From Planctomycetaceae bacterium (GTDB taxonomy: Bacteria > Planctomycetota > Phycisphaerae > Phycisphaerales > SM1A02), in contig CANLHK010000018.1 of the NCBI GenBank assembly GCA_947490615.1, positions 1 through 40,828 of the forward strand: 40,828 bases of DNA, given 5' to 3'. The position numbers and the translations under genes were made by a program. Each line of letters begins with the position of its first letter. The first letter of the stretch is position 1. The notes beneath the pieces are model-generated. The model was given only the letters and a program-made list of their open reading frames with translations, did no database searches and was not told the DNA's origin. Below are positions 9,856 through 17,253 of this stretch, piece by piece.

Positions 9856-10476
9856 TTACGCGGTGTACTTGGGCACGGGCTTCCTGATGCGATGTCCGCA
9901 GCAGGTGCAGGTCGAGAGTTTCTCGTCGGCCCAGAACTCCTCCATGGCGCGGGCGAAGTGCTGCACGATGTCCTTGCAGTCGAAGACCTTGTCGTAGACC
10001 AAGGTGTTGCACTTCTCGCAGAAGAAGATGATGTGCTCCTTCTCGCCAACGGGTCGACGACGCTCCACAACAAGTCCAATGGTGTTGGGCCCGCGTTGCG
10101 GCGAGTGCGGCACATTGGGCGGAATGAAGAAGACCTCGCCCTCGCGAATCGGGTGCGTCTTGACCACGCCATCTTCAATCGTCTTGACCGCGATATCGCC
10201 CTGGATCTGGATGAAGAACTCCTCGCTGTCGACCTGGTGAAAGTCGTTGCGCGCGTTGGGGCCCTTGATGATCATCACGAAGAAGTCGCGACCTGAGTAG
10301 AGATACTTGTTGCCCACGGGCGGCGCGAAGTGCGCGCTGTTCGACGCCACCCAGTCAAGGAGATTGAACGGCGCCATGACTGCGCCGTCTTCCATGAATC
10401 CGTTGGGCTCGCCAGGGGTGTCGGCGATGGATTGGACGCGGGAGATGACGCCGGGCTTGGAAGGTGCGGTGGTCAT
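9856..10476 (-). CDS. nbaC: 3-hydroxyanthranilate 3,4-dioxygenase
   Basis: 206 residues. A cupin Fe(II) ring-cleavage enzyme that turns 3-hydroxyanthranilate into ACMS, the substrate of the neighbouring nbaD product. The expected iron ligands are H80 (NDFH), E86 (SEEFF) and H124 (VPHSPQR). The bacterial-type second iron site is present as CEKC (153-156) and CTCC (190-193), a rubredoxin-like pair that animal enzymes lack. It carries about 30 more N-terminal residues than the compact bacterial enzymes I know. I chose ATG 10476 because the upstream in-frame codons would run into the divergent chemoreceptor gene. The orientation matches nbaD, but kup separates them. Confidence 0.93.
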   Translation of the reverse strand: MTTAPSKPGVISRVQSIADTPGEPNGFMEDGAVMAPFNLLDWVASNSAHFAPPVGNKYLYSGRDFFVMIIKGPNARNDFHQVDSEEFFIQIQGDIAVKTIEDGVVKTHPIREGEVFFIPPNVPHSPQRGPNTIGLVVERRRPVGEKEHIIFFCEKCNTLVYDKVFDCKDIVQHFARAMEEFWADEKLSTCTCCGHRIRKPVPKYTA

Positions 10477-10517
10477 GATTCCATCGTACTGAAGTGGACT
10501 TCTATTACCATCCGTCG

Positions 10518-12611
10518 ATGGCCGCATCCTCGCCAAACGCTCGAACGATTCCTGCTTCGCGTTCCTTGGCGGGAAGATTGCTCCTTCTCGGCATCCTGCC
10601 TGCGGGCGTGATCATGGCGACGCTGCTCGCCAAGGACACGGGTTCGAAGTTCCAATCGCTGGAGTCGCTGGCTCAGGCGGAGCTTCAACGCGAAGCGCTG
10701 TATCTCTCCACCCAGATCGCCGAGTCGAGCGTCGACGCCATGCGATCCGCCGAAACCATCGCCGTGTCGCAGGAATCGGGCCTGTTTGGCCAGCGCGCGC
10801 TGACGGTGGAACTCCTAAAGGGCGTGCTGGCAAGCGATGAGAACATCACCGCGGCGTATGTGCTCTACGAACCAAACGCGGACAAGAAGGATGCGTTGTC
10901 GCTCACGACGGATCCGAAGGAGTGGATGGACGCAAGCGGTCGCTTCGTGCCGTACCCCTTTCGCGATTGGGCCAATGGCAACGCCATCGCCGTCAAGCCG
11001 AGCATCGATTACGAAACGAGTCTCTATTACGACGGCGTGCGCAAGGCCTTCGCAGACTCGGGCACTGGCAAGACGCTTGTGACTGAGCCCTATCTCTACG
11101 AGGGACAACTCATCGTCGAGCAGAGTCATCCCATCGTGATCGACGGGCGGTTTGTCGGCATCGGCGCGACGGACCGCGCGTTGGCCTCCCTAGAGCGACT
11201 GGTGCGCGAGCGAAGCAAGATGATCGGCGCGCAGGCGTTTCTGGTTTCGACGCGCGGCCGCTTCGTCGTGGCGACGGAAGATCCAGAAATGCGCGGTGAC
11301 GAGGGTGTCGTCGCCGAAACGCATCTTCGCACGCACGCTGTCCGCGAGACCGCGGTCGCTGCGTTGGTCGATCCGCTCTTGCGCGGCGCGACAGCCGCCG
11401 GAGTCGTCGGAGCGGCGCAGGACCCGCGAAACGACACGACGCTCTTGTACGCCGCGGTTCGCATTGAGACGGGTGGTTGGACACTGGTCTGCACCAAGCC
11501 GCGCGAAGTGGTGGTCGCGCCACTGCGCGCGGAAGTCTGGACCAGCGCGCTCGTGGCGTTTGGATTTCTCGGAGGCGCCGTGGGCTTGGTCTGGTGGATC
11601 GCCCTCGGCGCGGGTCGCCGCGTGCGCGGTGCTGCACTCATCGCCGACGCGATTGCCGACGGCAACCTCGGCGTGACGATCGCCGTGACGAAAGAACGCG
11701 ACGAGGTCGGTCTGCTCATGCAGAGTCTCCAACGGATGCAGACGAATCTCAACGCGCTGCTCCTCGGCGTGCAGAGCGCGGGCGTCACGCTCGATTCTTC
11801 GGCGCTGGAACTCACGGCGACAAGCCGCGAGCAGGAAAGCGTGGCGCATCGCTTTGGTGAGTCGTCGAGCCAGATCGCGGGTGCGACCAAGCAGATCAGC
11901 ACGACAGGCCTGGAGCTTTCGAAGACCATGCAAGAAGTGCATCACGCCGCCGAGCACTCGGCACGACTCGCCGATGGTGCGCGCGGCGATCTCGCGTCGG
12001 TGGACGGCACGATTCGCGAACTCTCCGACGCCACGGGTTCGATCGCTGCCAAGCTCGCGACCATCAGTGAGCGCGCGTCGAGTATCAACGGCGTGGTCAC
12101 CACGATTGCGAAAGTCGCCGACCAGACCAACTTGCTCTCGGTGAACGCTGCAATCGAAGCAGAGAAAGCAGGCGAGCGGGGACGAGGCTTCTTTGTTGTC
12201 GCCCGAGAGATTCGCCGACTCGCCGACCAAACCGCAGGCGCGACCGTCGACATCGAGTCGATGGTGCGCGAGATGCAGTCCGCCGTTGGTGCGGGCGTGA
12301 TGGAGATGGATCGTTTTGCAGAGAAGGTGCGTCGCGGCGTGGAGGAGGTCGTGGAGTCGAGTCGGCAGATGGCGGAGGTCATCGCGCAAGTCGAATCCAA
12401 CGCCGTGCGCTTTCGCACCGTGTCCGAAGGCATGGCCAGTCAGTCTCAAGGTGCGGCGACGATTTCGGAGTCGATGGGCACACTCGCCACCGCTGCCAAG
12501 CGCGCCATTGAAAGCGCCGAAGAGTTCGGACGCACGGCTTCGGAACTGCAGCGCGCGAGTCAAGTGTTGCGCACGAGTGTCGGCGCGTTCACGCTGTCCA
12601 AGGGTGCGTGA
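10518..12611 (+). CDS. Methyl-accepting chemotaxis protein with WspA-like signalling tip
   Basis: 697 residues. Membrane segment 1 (about 19-38), a periplasmic sensor of about 300 residues resembling a dCache domain (WMDASGRFVPYPF; TEPYLYEGQLIVEQSHPI), membrane segment 2 (about 341-366), HAMP, then a long coiled-coil signalling domain. The hairpin tip near 536-556 reads QTNLLSVNAAIEAEKAGERG, followed by FFVVAREIRRLADQTA. The EAEKAGE..GRGFFVV form, rather than EAARAGE, resembles WspA-type receptors that drive a diguanylate cyclase. No CheA, CheW, CheR, CheB or GGDEF gene is in the window. A GTG at 10494 is an alternative start. The 3' end overlaps the convergent zinc-ribbon gene by 52 bp. Confidence 0.93.
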   Translation: MAASSPNARTIPASRSLAGRLLLLGILPAGVIMATLLAKDTGSKFQSLESLAQAELQREALYLSTQIAESSVDAMRSAETIAVSQESGLFGQRALTVELLKGVLASDENITAAYVLYEPNADKKDALSLTTDPKEWMDASGRFVPYPFRDWANGNAIAVKPSIDYETSLYYDGVRKAFADSGTGKTLVTEPYLYEGQLIVEQSHPIVIDGRFVGIGATDRALASLERLVRERSKMIGAQAFLVSTRGRFVVATEDPEMRGDEGVVAETHLRTHAVRETAVAALVDPLLRGATAAGVVGAAQDPRNDTTLLYAAVRIETGGWTLVCTKPREVVVAPLRAEVWTSALVAFGFLGGAVGLVWWIALGAGRRVRGAALIADAIADGNLGVTIAVTKERDEVGLLMQSLQRMQTNLNALLLGVQSAGVTLDSSALELTATSREQESVAHRFGESSSQIAGATKQISTTGLELSKTMQEVHHAAEHSARLADGARGDLASVDGTIRELSDATGSIAAKLATISERASSINGVVTTIAKVADQTNLLSVNAAIEAEKAGERGRGFFVVAREIRRLADQTAGATVDIESMVREMQSAVGAGVMEMDRFAEKVRRGVEEVVESSRQMAEVIAQVESNAVRFRTVSEGMASQSQGAATISESMGTLATAAKRAIESAEEFGRTASELQRASQVLRTSVGAFTLSKGA

Positions 12612-13825
12612 GTCGCCGCGGGCGCGACGCCAGGCCACTGCCGCACGCGGCCACATTCAGGGCAATTCGTGGGACCCGCAGCAGTGCCTTGGAGGTCATA
12701 GCCGCATCCAGGGCAGCGGTCGTCACGAAAGTCGATGAGCACCGCGAGTCCGCAGCAGGTGCAGACACTTTCACCAAGTCCGATCGTCGACTTCTGCGCG
12801 CAACGGGGGCAGCGCATCTCAAGTTGCTCAATGGGCGTCGCACCCACGGGGCGCGCGCGATGGATGCGCATGAGAATGATCGCGCCGAGAAACGAGGTCG
12901 AGCCGAGGATGCAAAACGCCCAGAACCACTCACCGACGTAGTAGTAGTCGTGTGCGGGGTCCAGCGCTGCCACACTCAGGATGAATCCCGCAGCGAAGAC
13001 CGAGAGGACAGCGAGATGCCGCAGGTAGCAGAGTGGCGGTGCGGTGCGAGCCATGCCCAAGAGATTCCAGACGCCAATAGGAACTGCGAGCGTTGAGGAC
13101 CAGATCCAAAGCGTCCAGAATGTGGGGTCCACGGGCGAGAAAGTTGGTGGCTGCAAAGCGCGCGCGATGAAGGGGCCAATACTGCAGCCCGCCGCCAACA
13201 CTGCCGCAGCGATCCCGACATAGCCGAGCACTCGATCGAAGCGCGTGGCGTTGGGTGAGGGCGCGAATCGATCGGTGGAAGGACCTCGAAGTCCGATGGC
13301 CGCTGCTGCGGCCACAGCGCTGGCCCCGAGCAAGGTGAACCCAACCGTAAACCCGATATCAGTCCAGGTGCGTCCCTGTGTTGCAGTCCAGAGTGTCGCG
13401 CATCCGAGCGCTGCATACGCGCCCCAGATGGAGAGTCCTTCGGCCAACCAGAGTGAACGATCGGCCTGTTGCCGCTGCTTCAACGCGGGCAGTGCGATCA
13501 GCAAGCACGGAACGCCCACGCTGACCCAAATCCAACACAGCATGTTGAGGTCCTGCGCGTTTGCGTTGGTCCAGATCATCCCTGTCACGATCAGTGTGAG
13601 GATGCCGACATAGCCAAGGTAGGTTCGCTGCAGAAGCGGCAATCTTCGGCGCTCGTCACTCGGCATCGCAGGCAAAGTGATCGCCAAGGCCACAGCGATG
13701 GCGGTGGCGGTTCCAACCAATTGCCATGCGATCGTGGAGCGCGCGAAGATCGAAATGATGCTGAGGATCGCTGACGCTGCAAGCAGGATCAGCATGAGCT
13801 TCAACGCGGGAGCGCGGGTGAGCAT
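12560..13825 (-). CDS. Polytopic membrane protein with C-terminal double zinc ribbon
   Basis: 421 residues. About ten hydrophobic segments lie between residues 8 and 320 (for example 8-27, 35-53, 70-88, 157-178, 199-221, 268-288, 299-319). The cytoplasmic tail carries two zinc-ribbon-like units: CPRC (339-342) with CTCC (355-358), and CPGCGYDLQGT (371-381) with CPEC (388-391). The CPGCGYDL motif is common on planctomycete membrane proteins of unknown role. I do not recognise a specific family. The gene begins 35 bp after the stop of the small upstream gene, which suggests co-transcription. Its last 52 bp overlap the convergent chemoreceptor gene. Confidence 0.85.
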   Translation of the reverse strand: MLTRAPALKLMLILLAASAILSIISIFARSTIAWQLVGTATAIAVALAITLPAMPSDERRRLPLLQRTYLGYVGILTLIVTGMIWTNANAQDLNMLCWIWVSVGVPCLLIALPALKQRQQADRSLWLAEGLSIWGAYAALGCATLWTATQGRTWTDIGFTVGFTLLGASAVAAAAAIGLRGPSTDRFAPSPNATRFDRVLGYVGIAAAVLAAGCSIGPFIARALQPPTFSPVDPTFWTLWIWSSTLAVPIGVWNLLGMARTAPPLCYLRHLAVLSVFAAGFILSVAALDPAHDYYYVGEWFWAFCILGSTSFLGAIILMRIHRARPVGATPIEQLEMRCPRCAQKSTIGLGESVCTCCGLAVLIDFRDDRCPGCGYDLQGTAAGPTNCPECGRVRQWPGVAPAATHAPLDSVNAPTLVRNT

Positions 13826-13860
13826 GGAAGCAGCGTATCACTCGGCGCCGCGCCTCACGC

Positions 13861-14226
13861 TCAAGGGTCGCGCGGGTCCGGCGGTTTGCTCACTTGGGCG
13901 CGTTCGGCCTCTTCAACGATGGCGATCAAGAGTTCGACCGAGCCACGCTGTTCGAGAAACTCTGCAAAGCGCTTGAGCGCGACGGGGTCGGCCAGCGTCG
14001 AGGCGAGCGGCGTAAAGAAGTGCAGCGCCGCGGAGCCCAGCACATTGAGCGGGCGTGACATCTCAAGGAAAGTGAGTGCTGGTCCCGTCAAGCGTCGCCG
14101 CGCGAGTTCTGCGGCGAGCTTCTCAAGCATCGCGCGATCTTCGGCTGAAGGCGTGCATCGAGCCGCATCGTTCAGTGCGAAGGCATTACGAAACTGTGCG
14201 CGCCAGGAACGCAGACGAGAAGCCAT
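13861..14226 (-). CDS. Small hypothetical protein
   Basis: 121 residues, no signal peptide. Charged N-terminus (SRLRSWRAQFRNAFAL), a helix-rich middle, then PALTFLEMSRPLNVLGSAAL and a predicted amphipathic C-terminal half ending in a Glu-rich LLIAIVEEAE helix. The hydrophobic stretch LNVLGSAALHFFTPLASTLA could associate with a membrane. I recall similar short proteins in planctomycetes but no function. It is probably the first gene of a two-gene unit with the zinc-ribbon membrane protein. It starts 39 bp from the divergent formylglycine-generating enzyme. Confidence 0.7.
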   Translation of the reverse strand: MASRLRSWRAQFRNAFALNDAARCTPSAEDRAMLEKLAAELARRRLTGPALTFLEMSRPLNVLGSAALHFFTPLASTLADPVALKRFAEFLEQRGSVELLIAIVEEAERAQVSKPPDPRDP

Positions 14227-14242
14227 GCGGGAAGCGTACTAG

Positions 14243-14261
14243 CGCGAGCGGTACACTCGCG
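14243..14261. promoter_or_regulatory. Dyad in the 39-bp divergent gap
   Basis: cgcgag and ctcgcg form a perfect 6-bp inverted repeat with a 7-nt spacer. It sits between the divergent starts at 14226 and 14266, and ends 4 nt before the plus-strand ATG. It could be an operator or could act as a 5' RNA hairpin. In GC-rich DNA a 6-bp dyad may also be chance. Confidence 0.25.
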
Positions 14262-14265
14262 ATCT

Positions 14266-15342
14266 ATGAGCCTTGTTGCCGTTGCGATTCTTGTTGCTGC
14301 GTTCGCTCCGCCCACAATCGTTGCGCCGAGCGGCATGCAGTGGATTCCAGCGGGCGAGTTTGTGATGGGCTCCACCGATTCGCTCGCGCGGCCCGACGAG
14401 GCGCCGAAACACCGCGTGCGCGTCGATGGCTTCTGGATGGACACGACCGAAGTCACCAACGCGCAGTTCCGCGCCTTCGTGGAAGCGACGGGATACAAGA
14501 CCGTCGCGGAGCGTCCCGTCGATTGGGAGGAACTCAAGAAGCAAGTGCCAGAAGGAACGCCCAAGCCAGCCGACGATGTGCTGGTTCCTGGGTCACTCGT
14601 CTTCACGCCACCGCGCGCCGATGCTCCTGCGGGTGATCACTTTGATTGGTGGGCGTGGACACCTGGCGCCAACTGGCGTCATCCACAGGGCCCCGCGAGT
14701 TCGATCGAAGGGAAGGACTTGCTTCCCGTCGTGCAAGTCGCGCATGAAGACGCGCTGGCGTATTGCGTCTGGGCCAAGAAGCGACTTCCGACCGAGGCCG
14801 AGTGGGAATTCGCGGCGCGCGGAGGACTCGCGGAGAAGAAGAACTCGTGGGGCGACGAACCAGTCGATGCGAAACGCTGCAACACTTGGCAAGGCGCGTT
14901 TCCTCGCACCAACAGCAAAGACGACGGCTTTGAGCGCGCAGCGCCCGTCAAGAGTTTTCCTGCCAACGGCTACGGTCTCTTCGACATGGCAGGCAATGTG
15001 TGGGAGTGGTGTGCCGATCTCTACGCCCCCGACGCCTACGCCCAACGCCTCGAGGGACACAGCGCTGACGCAGCGTTTGTGGCGGTGAATCCGCGCGGGC
15101 CAACGAAGTCCAACGATCCGCGCAATCCTCATGCACCAGAGAGTCGAGTACATCGCGGCGGATCGTTTCTCTGCAACGACAGCTACTGCGCGAGCTACCG
15201 ACCAAGCGCGCGCATGGCCGCGCCACCCGACACGGGCTTGGAGCATCTTGGGTTTCGTTGCGCCAAAGATGGCGCGAAGGACGGCGCGAAGGACGGCGTG
15301 ACTCCAGCGGCGGTCGAGCCATCGCGACTTCCATCGCAGTGA
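14266..15342 (+). CDS. Formylglycine-generating enzyme (sulfatase-modifying factor family)
   Basis: 358 residues. FGE family: FVMGS (32-36), DTTEVTNAQFRAFV (59-72), LPTEAEWEFAARGG (174-187), GNVWEWC (243-249), GGSFLCNDSYCASYRPSAR (298-316) and HLGFRCA (327-333). The pair C303/C308 in the LCNDSYC context matches the copper-binding catalytic cysteines of true FGE (MCHRSYC in the human enzyme). Many family members lack this pair. It should therefore convert a sulfatase cysteine to formylglycine. The first 20 or so residues are hydrophobic and signal-like. If ATG 14335 were used instead, that segment would be absent; neither start has a clear Shine-Dalgarno. Three 12-bp repeats encode AKDGAKDGAKDG near the C-terminus. 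No sulfatase gene is in the window. Confidence 0.88.
   Translation: MSLVAVAILVAAFAPPTIVAPSGMQWIPAGEFVMGSTDSLARPDEAPKHRVRVDGFWMDTTEVTNAQFRAFVEATGYKTVAERPVDWEELKKQVPEGTPKPADDVLVPGSLVFTPPRADAPAGDHFDWWAWTPGANWRHPQGPASSIEGKDLLPVVQVAHEDALAYCVWAKKRLPTEAEWEFAARGGLAEKKNSWGDEPVDAKRCNTWQGAFPRTNSKDDGFERAAPVKSFPANGYGLFDMAGNVWEWCADLYAPDAYAQRLEGHSADAAFVAVNPRGPTKSNDPRNPHAPESRVHRGGSFLCNDSYCASYRPSARMAAPPDTGLEHLGFRCAKDGAKDGAKDGVTPAAVEPSRLPSQ
15262..15297. repeat. 12-bp tandem repeat, three copies
   Basis: gccaaagatggc, gcgaaggacggc, gcgaaggacggc. The last two copies are identical. In frame it encodes AKDG three times just after the conserved end of the FGE domain, so changes in copy number would only lengthen or shorten the tail. 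Confidence 0.85.
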
Positions 15343-15361
15343 CGCGTTACGCTGCGCGGCC

Positions 15362-17233
15362 ATGAGTTCGCCAGCGCACGCGGTTCCGTCCATGCTCGAA
15401 GTCTCCAAGCTGCGATACATCCTCGCGACCGACTGTGGTTCTACGACGACGAAGGCCATTCTTGTGGAGCGACGCGGCGAAGGCTCGGCTGCCGACGCGG
15501 GTTCCTGGCGTCAGACCCAGCGCGCCGAAGCGCCCACGACTGTGGAAGAACCGTTTGCGGATGTGACCATCGGCGTGTCCAACGCGCTGACGGAGATCGG
15601 TGAACTCGCGGGTCGACGCTTCATCGCCGACGATGGCACGATCATTCGTCGCAGCCACGAAGGTGATCCCAACGGCTGCGATCTCTACATCTCGACCTCG
15701 AGTGCGGGCGGCGGATTGCAGATGGTCGTCGCAGGTGTCGTCGCGCAGATGACCGCCGCGAGCGCCAAACGCGCCGCGCTTGGTGCGGGCGCGATCGTGA
15801 TGGACACCATTGCTGCCAACGACAAACGAAAGCCGCACGAGCGCATCCAGCGCATTCGCGAGTTGCGGCCTGACATGGTGTTGATTTCGGGCGGAACCGA
15901 TGGTGGCAATGTGCAGCAGGTCGTGCAGATCGCTGAGCAGATCGCGCCCGCCAAGCCGCGCCCGCGCTTTGGTGGCGAGTACGAGTTGCCCGTGATCTTT
16001 GCGGGAAACGCCGATGCTGCACCGCAGGTCCGCGCCATCTTTGGTGCGCGTGGAGAGAAGGGCTTTGACCTTGCGGTCGTCCAGAATCTCCGCCCCACGC
16101 TCGAGCAGGAGAACCTCGGGCCCGCGCGCGACAAGATCCACGATGTGTTCCTTGAACATGTCATGGCCCACGCGCCGGGCTACGACCGACTCATGTCATG
16201 GAGCGACGCGCCGATCATGCCCACGCCAGGTGCGGTTGGCGACATCCTCCAACGCATCGCGGCGCGCGACGGGCTCAACGCGGTCTGCGTCGACATCGGC
16301 GGCGCGACCACCGATGTCTTCAGCGTGTTTGGCGGCGTCTTCAATCGCACCGTGAGCGCCAACCTTGGCATGAGTTACTCCATCTCGAATGTTTGCGCCG
16401 AAGCGGGCATGGAGAATGTGCTGCGCTGGGTGCCCATCGAGATGGATGAGCGCGAGCTGCGCAATCGCGTCAAGAACAAGATGATCCGTCCGACGACGAT
16501 TCCGCAGACCGCAGAAGCGCTGGTGTTTGAGCAAGCGGTGGCGCGCGAGGCGCTGCGGTTGGCCTATGTGCAACACAAGGAGTTCGCGACCACGCTCAAG
16601 GGCGTGCAGCAGCAGCGCACGGTTGGTGATCTCTTCTCGCAGCAAGCGAGCGGACAGTCGATCGTCAACGACATGACGCTCGATCTCCTCGTGGCCTCAG
16701 GTGGTGTGCTCAGCCACGCGCCGCGCGTCGAGCAGACCGCGTCGATGCTCATCGATAGTTTCGAGCCGCAGGGATTCACGCAACTCGCCAAAGACTCCAT
16801 CTTCATGATGCCGCACCTCGGTGTGCTGGCGAGCGTGCACGCGCCCGCGGCGATGGAGGTCTTCGAACGCGACTGCCTCGTGCGTTTGGGATGGTGCGTC
16901 GCTGCGACCTCCGCAGCGGGAACGGCGTCGAGGCACTGGGGCAAAAAGTGCTTTACCTACCGCGTGTCGGGCGCAGTCTCTGCGTCCGGCGAACTGACCT
17001 GTGGTGAAGTCGCCCTCGTGCGTGTTGGCATCGACCAAGAGGTCGAGGTCGTCGTCGAGCCGACCAAAGAGTTCGATCTTGGCGCGGGCTTCGGGAAGTC
17101 GGTGGTCCGCCGACTCAAGGGTGGGAGCGCGGGGATCTTCTTCGATGCGCGCGGTCGCCCGCTCATGCTTCCTGAGAAAGAGGCGGATCGCAAAGCAGCC
17201 GTCGCGCGATGGGATGCGGTGTGGAGCACATGA
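15362..17233 (+). CDS. MutL/GlmL-family ASKHA ATPase
   Basis: 623 residues. Matches the family annotated as MutL or glutamate mutase accessory protein GlmL (unrelated to the mismatch-repair MutL). Actin-fold motifs: TDCGSTTTKAILVE (23-36, phosphate 1), STSSAGGGLQMVV (111-123), ISGGTDGGN (175-183), VDIGGATTDVFSVFGG (310-325, phosphate 2) and ASGGVLSHAPR (445-455). Classical GlmL is thought to act as a chaperone or reactivase for B12-dependent glutamate mutase, but no mutase gene is here. Instead it heads five co-oriented genes, mostly for membrane proteins. It begins 19 bp after the FGE stop. ATG 15392 is an alternative start nearer the conserved domain; neither has a good Shine-Dalgarno. Predicted cytoplasmic energiser of this operon. 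Confidence 0.85.
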   Translation: MSSPAHAVPSMLEVSKLRYILATDCGSTTTKAILVERRGEGSAADAGSWRQTQRAEAPTTVEEPFADVTIGVSNALTEIGELAGRRFIADDGTIIRRSHEGDPNGCDLYISTSSAGGGLQMVVAGVVAQMTAASAKRAALGAGAIVMDTIAANDKRKPHERIQRIRELRPDMVLISGGTDGGNVQQVVQIAEQIAPAKPRPRFGGEYELPVIFAGNADAAPQVRAIFGARGEKGFDLAVVQNLRPTLEQENLGPARDKIHDVFLEHVMAHAPGYDRLMSWSDAPIMPTPGAVGDILQRIAARDGLNAVCVDIGGATTDVFSVFGGVFNRTVSANLGMSYSISNVCAEAGMENVLRWVPIEMDERELRNRVKNKMIRPTTIPQTAEALVFEQAVAREALRLAYVQHKEFATTLKGVQQQRTVGDLFSQQASGQSIVNDMTLDLLVASGGVLSHAPRVEQTASMLIDSFEPQGFTQLAKDSIFMMPHLGVLASVHAPAAMEVFERDCLVRLGWCVAATSAAGTASRHWGKKCFTYRVSGAVSASGELTCGEVALVRVGIDQEVEVVVEPTKEFDLGAGFGKSVVRRLKGGSAGIFFDARGRPLMLPEKEADRKAAVARWDAVWST

Positions 17234-17253
17234 CTCTTTGTTAGGGTGCGCGA

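Noticed and set aside
15362-17233. DNA mismatch repair MutL
   Set aside because: The name is shared, but the motifs are ASKHA phosphate loops, not the GHKL fold of mismatch repair MutL.
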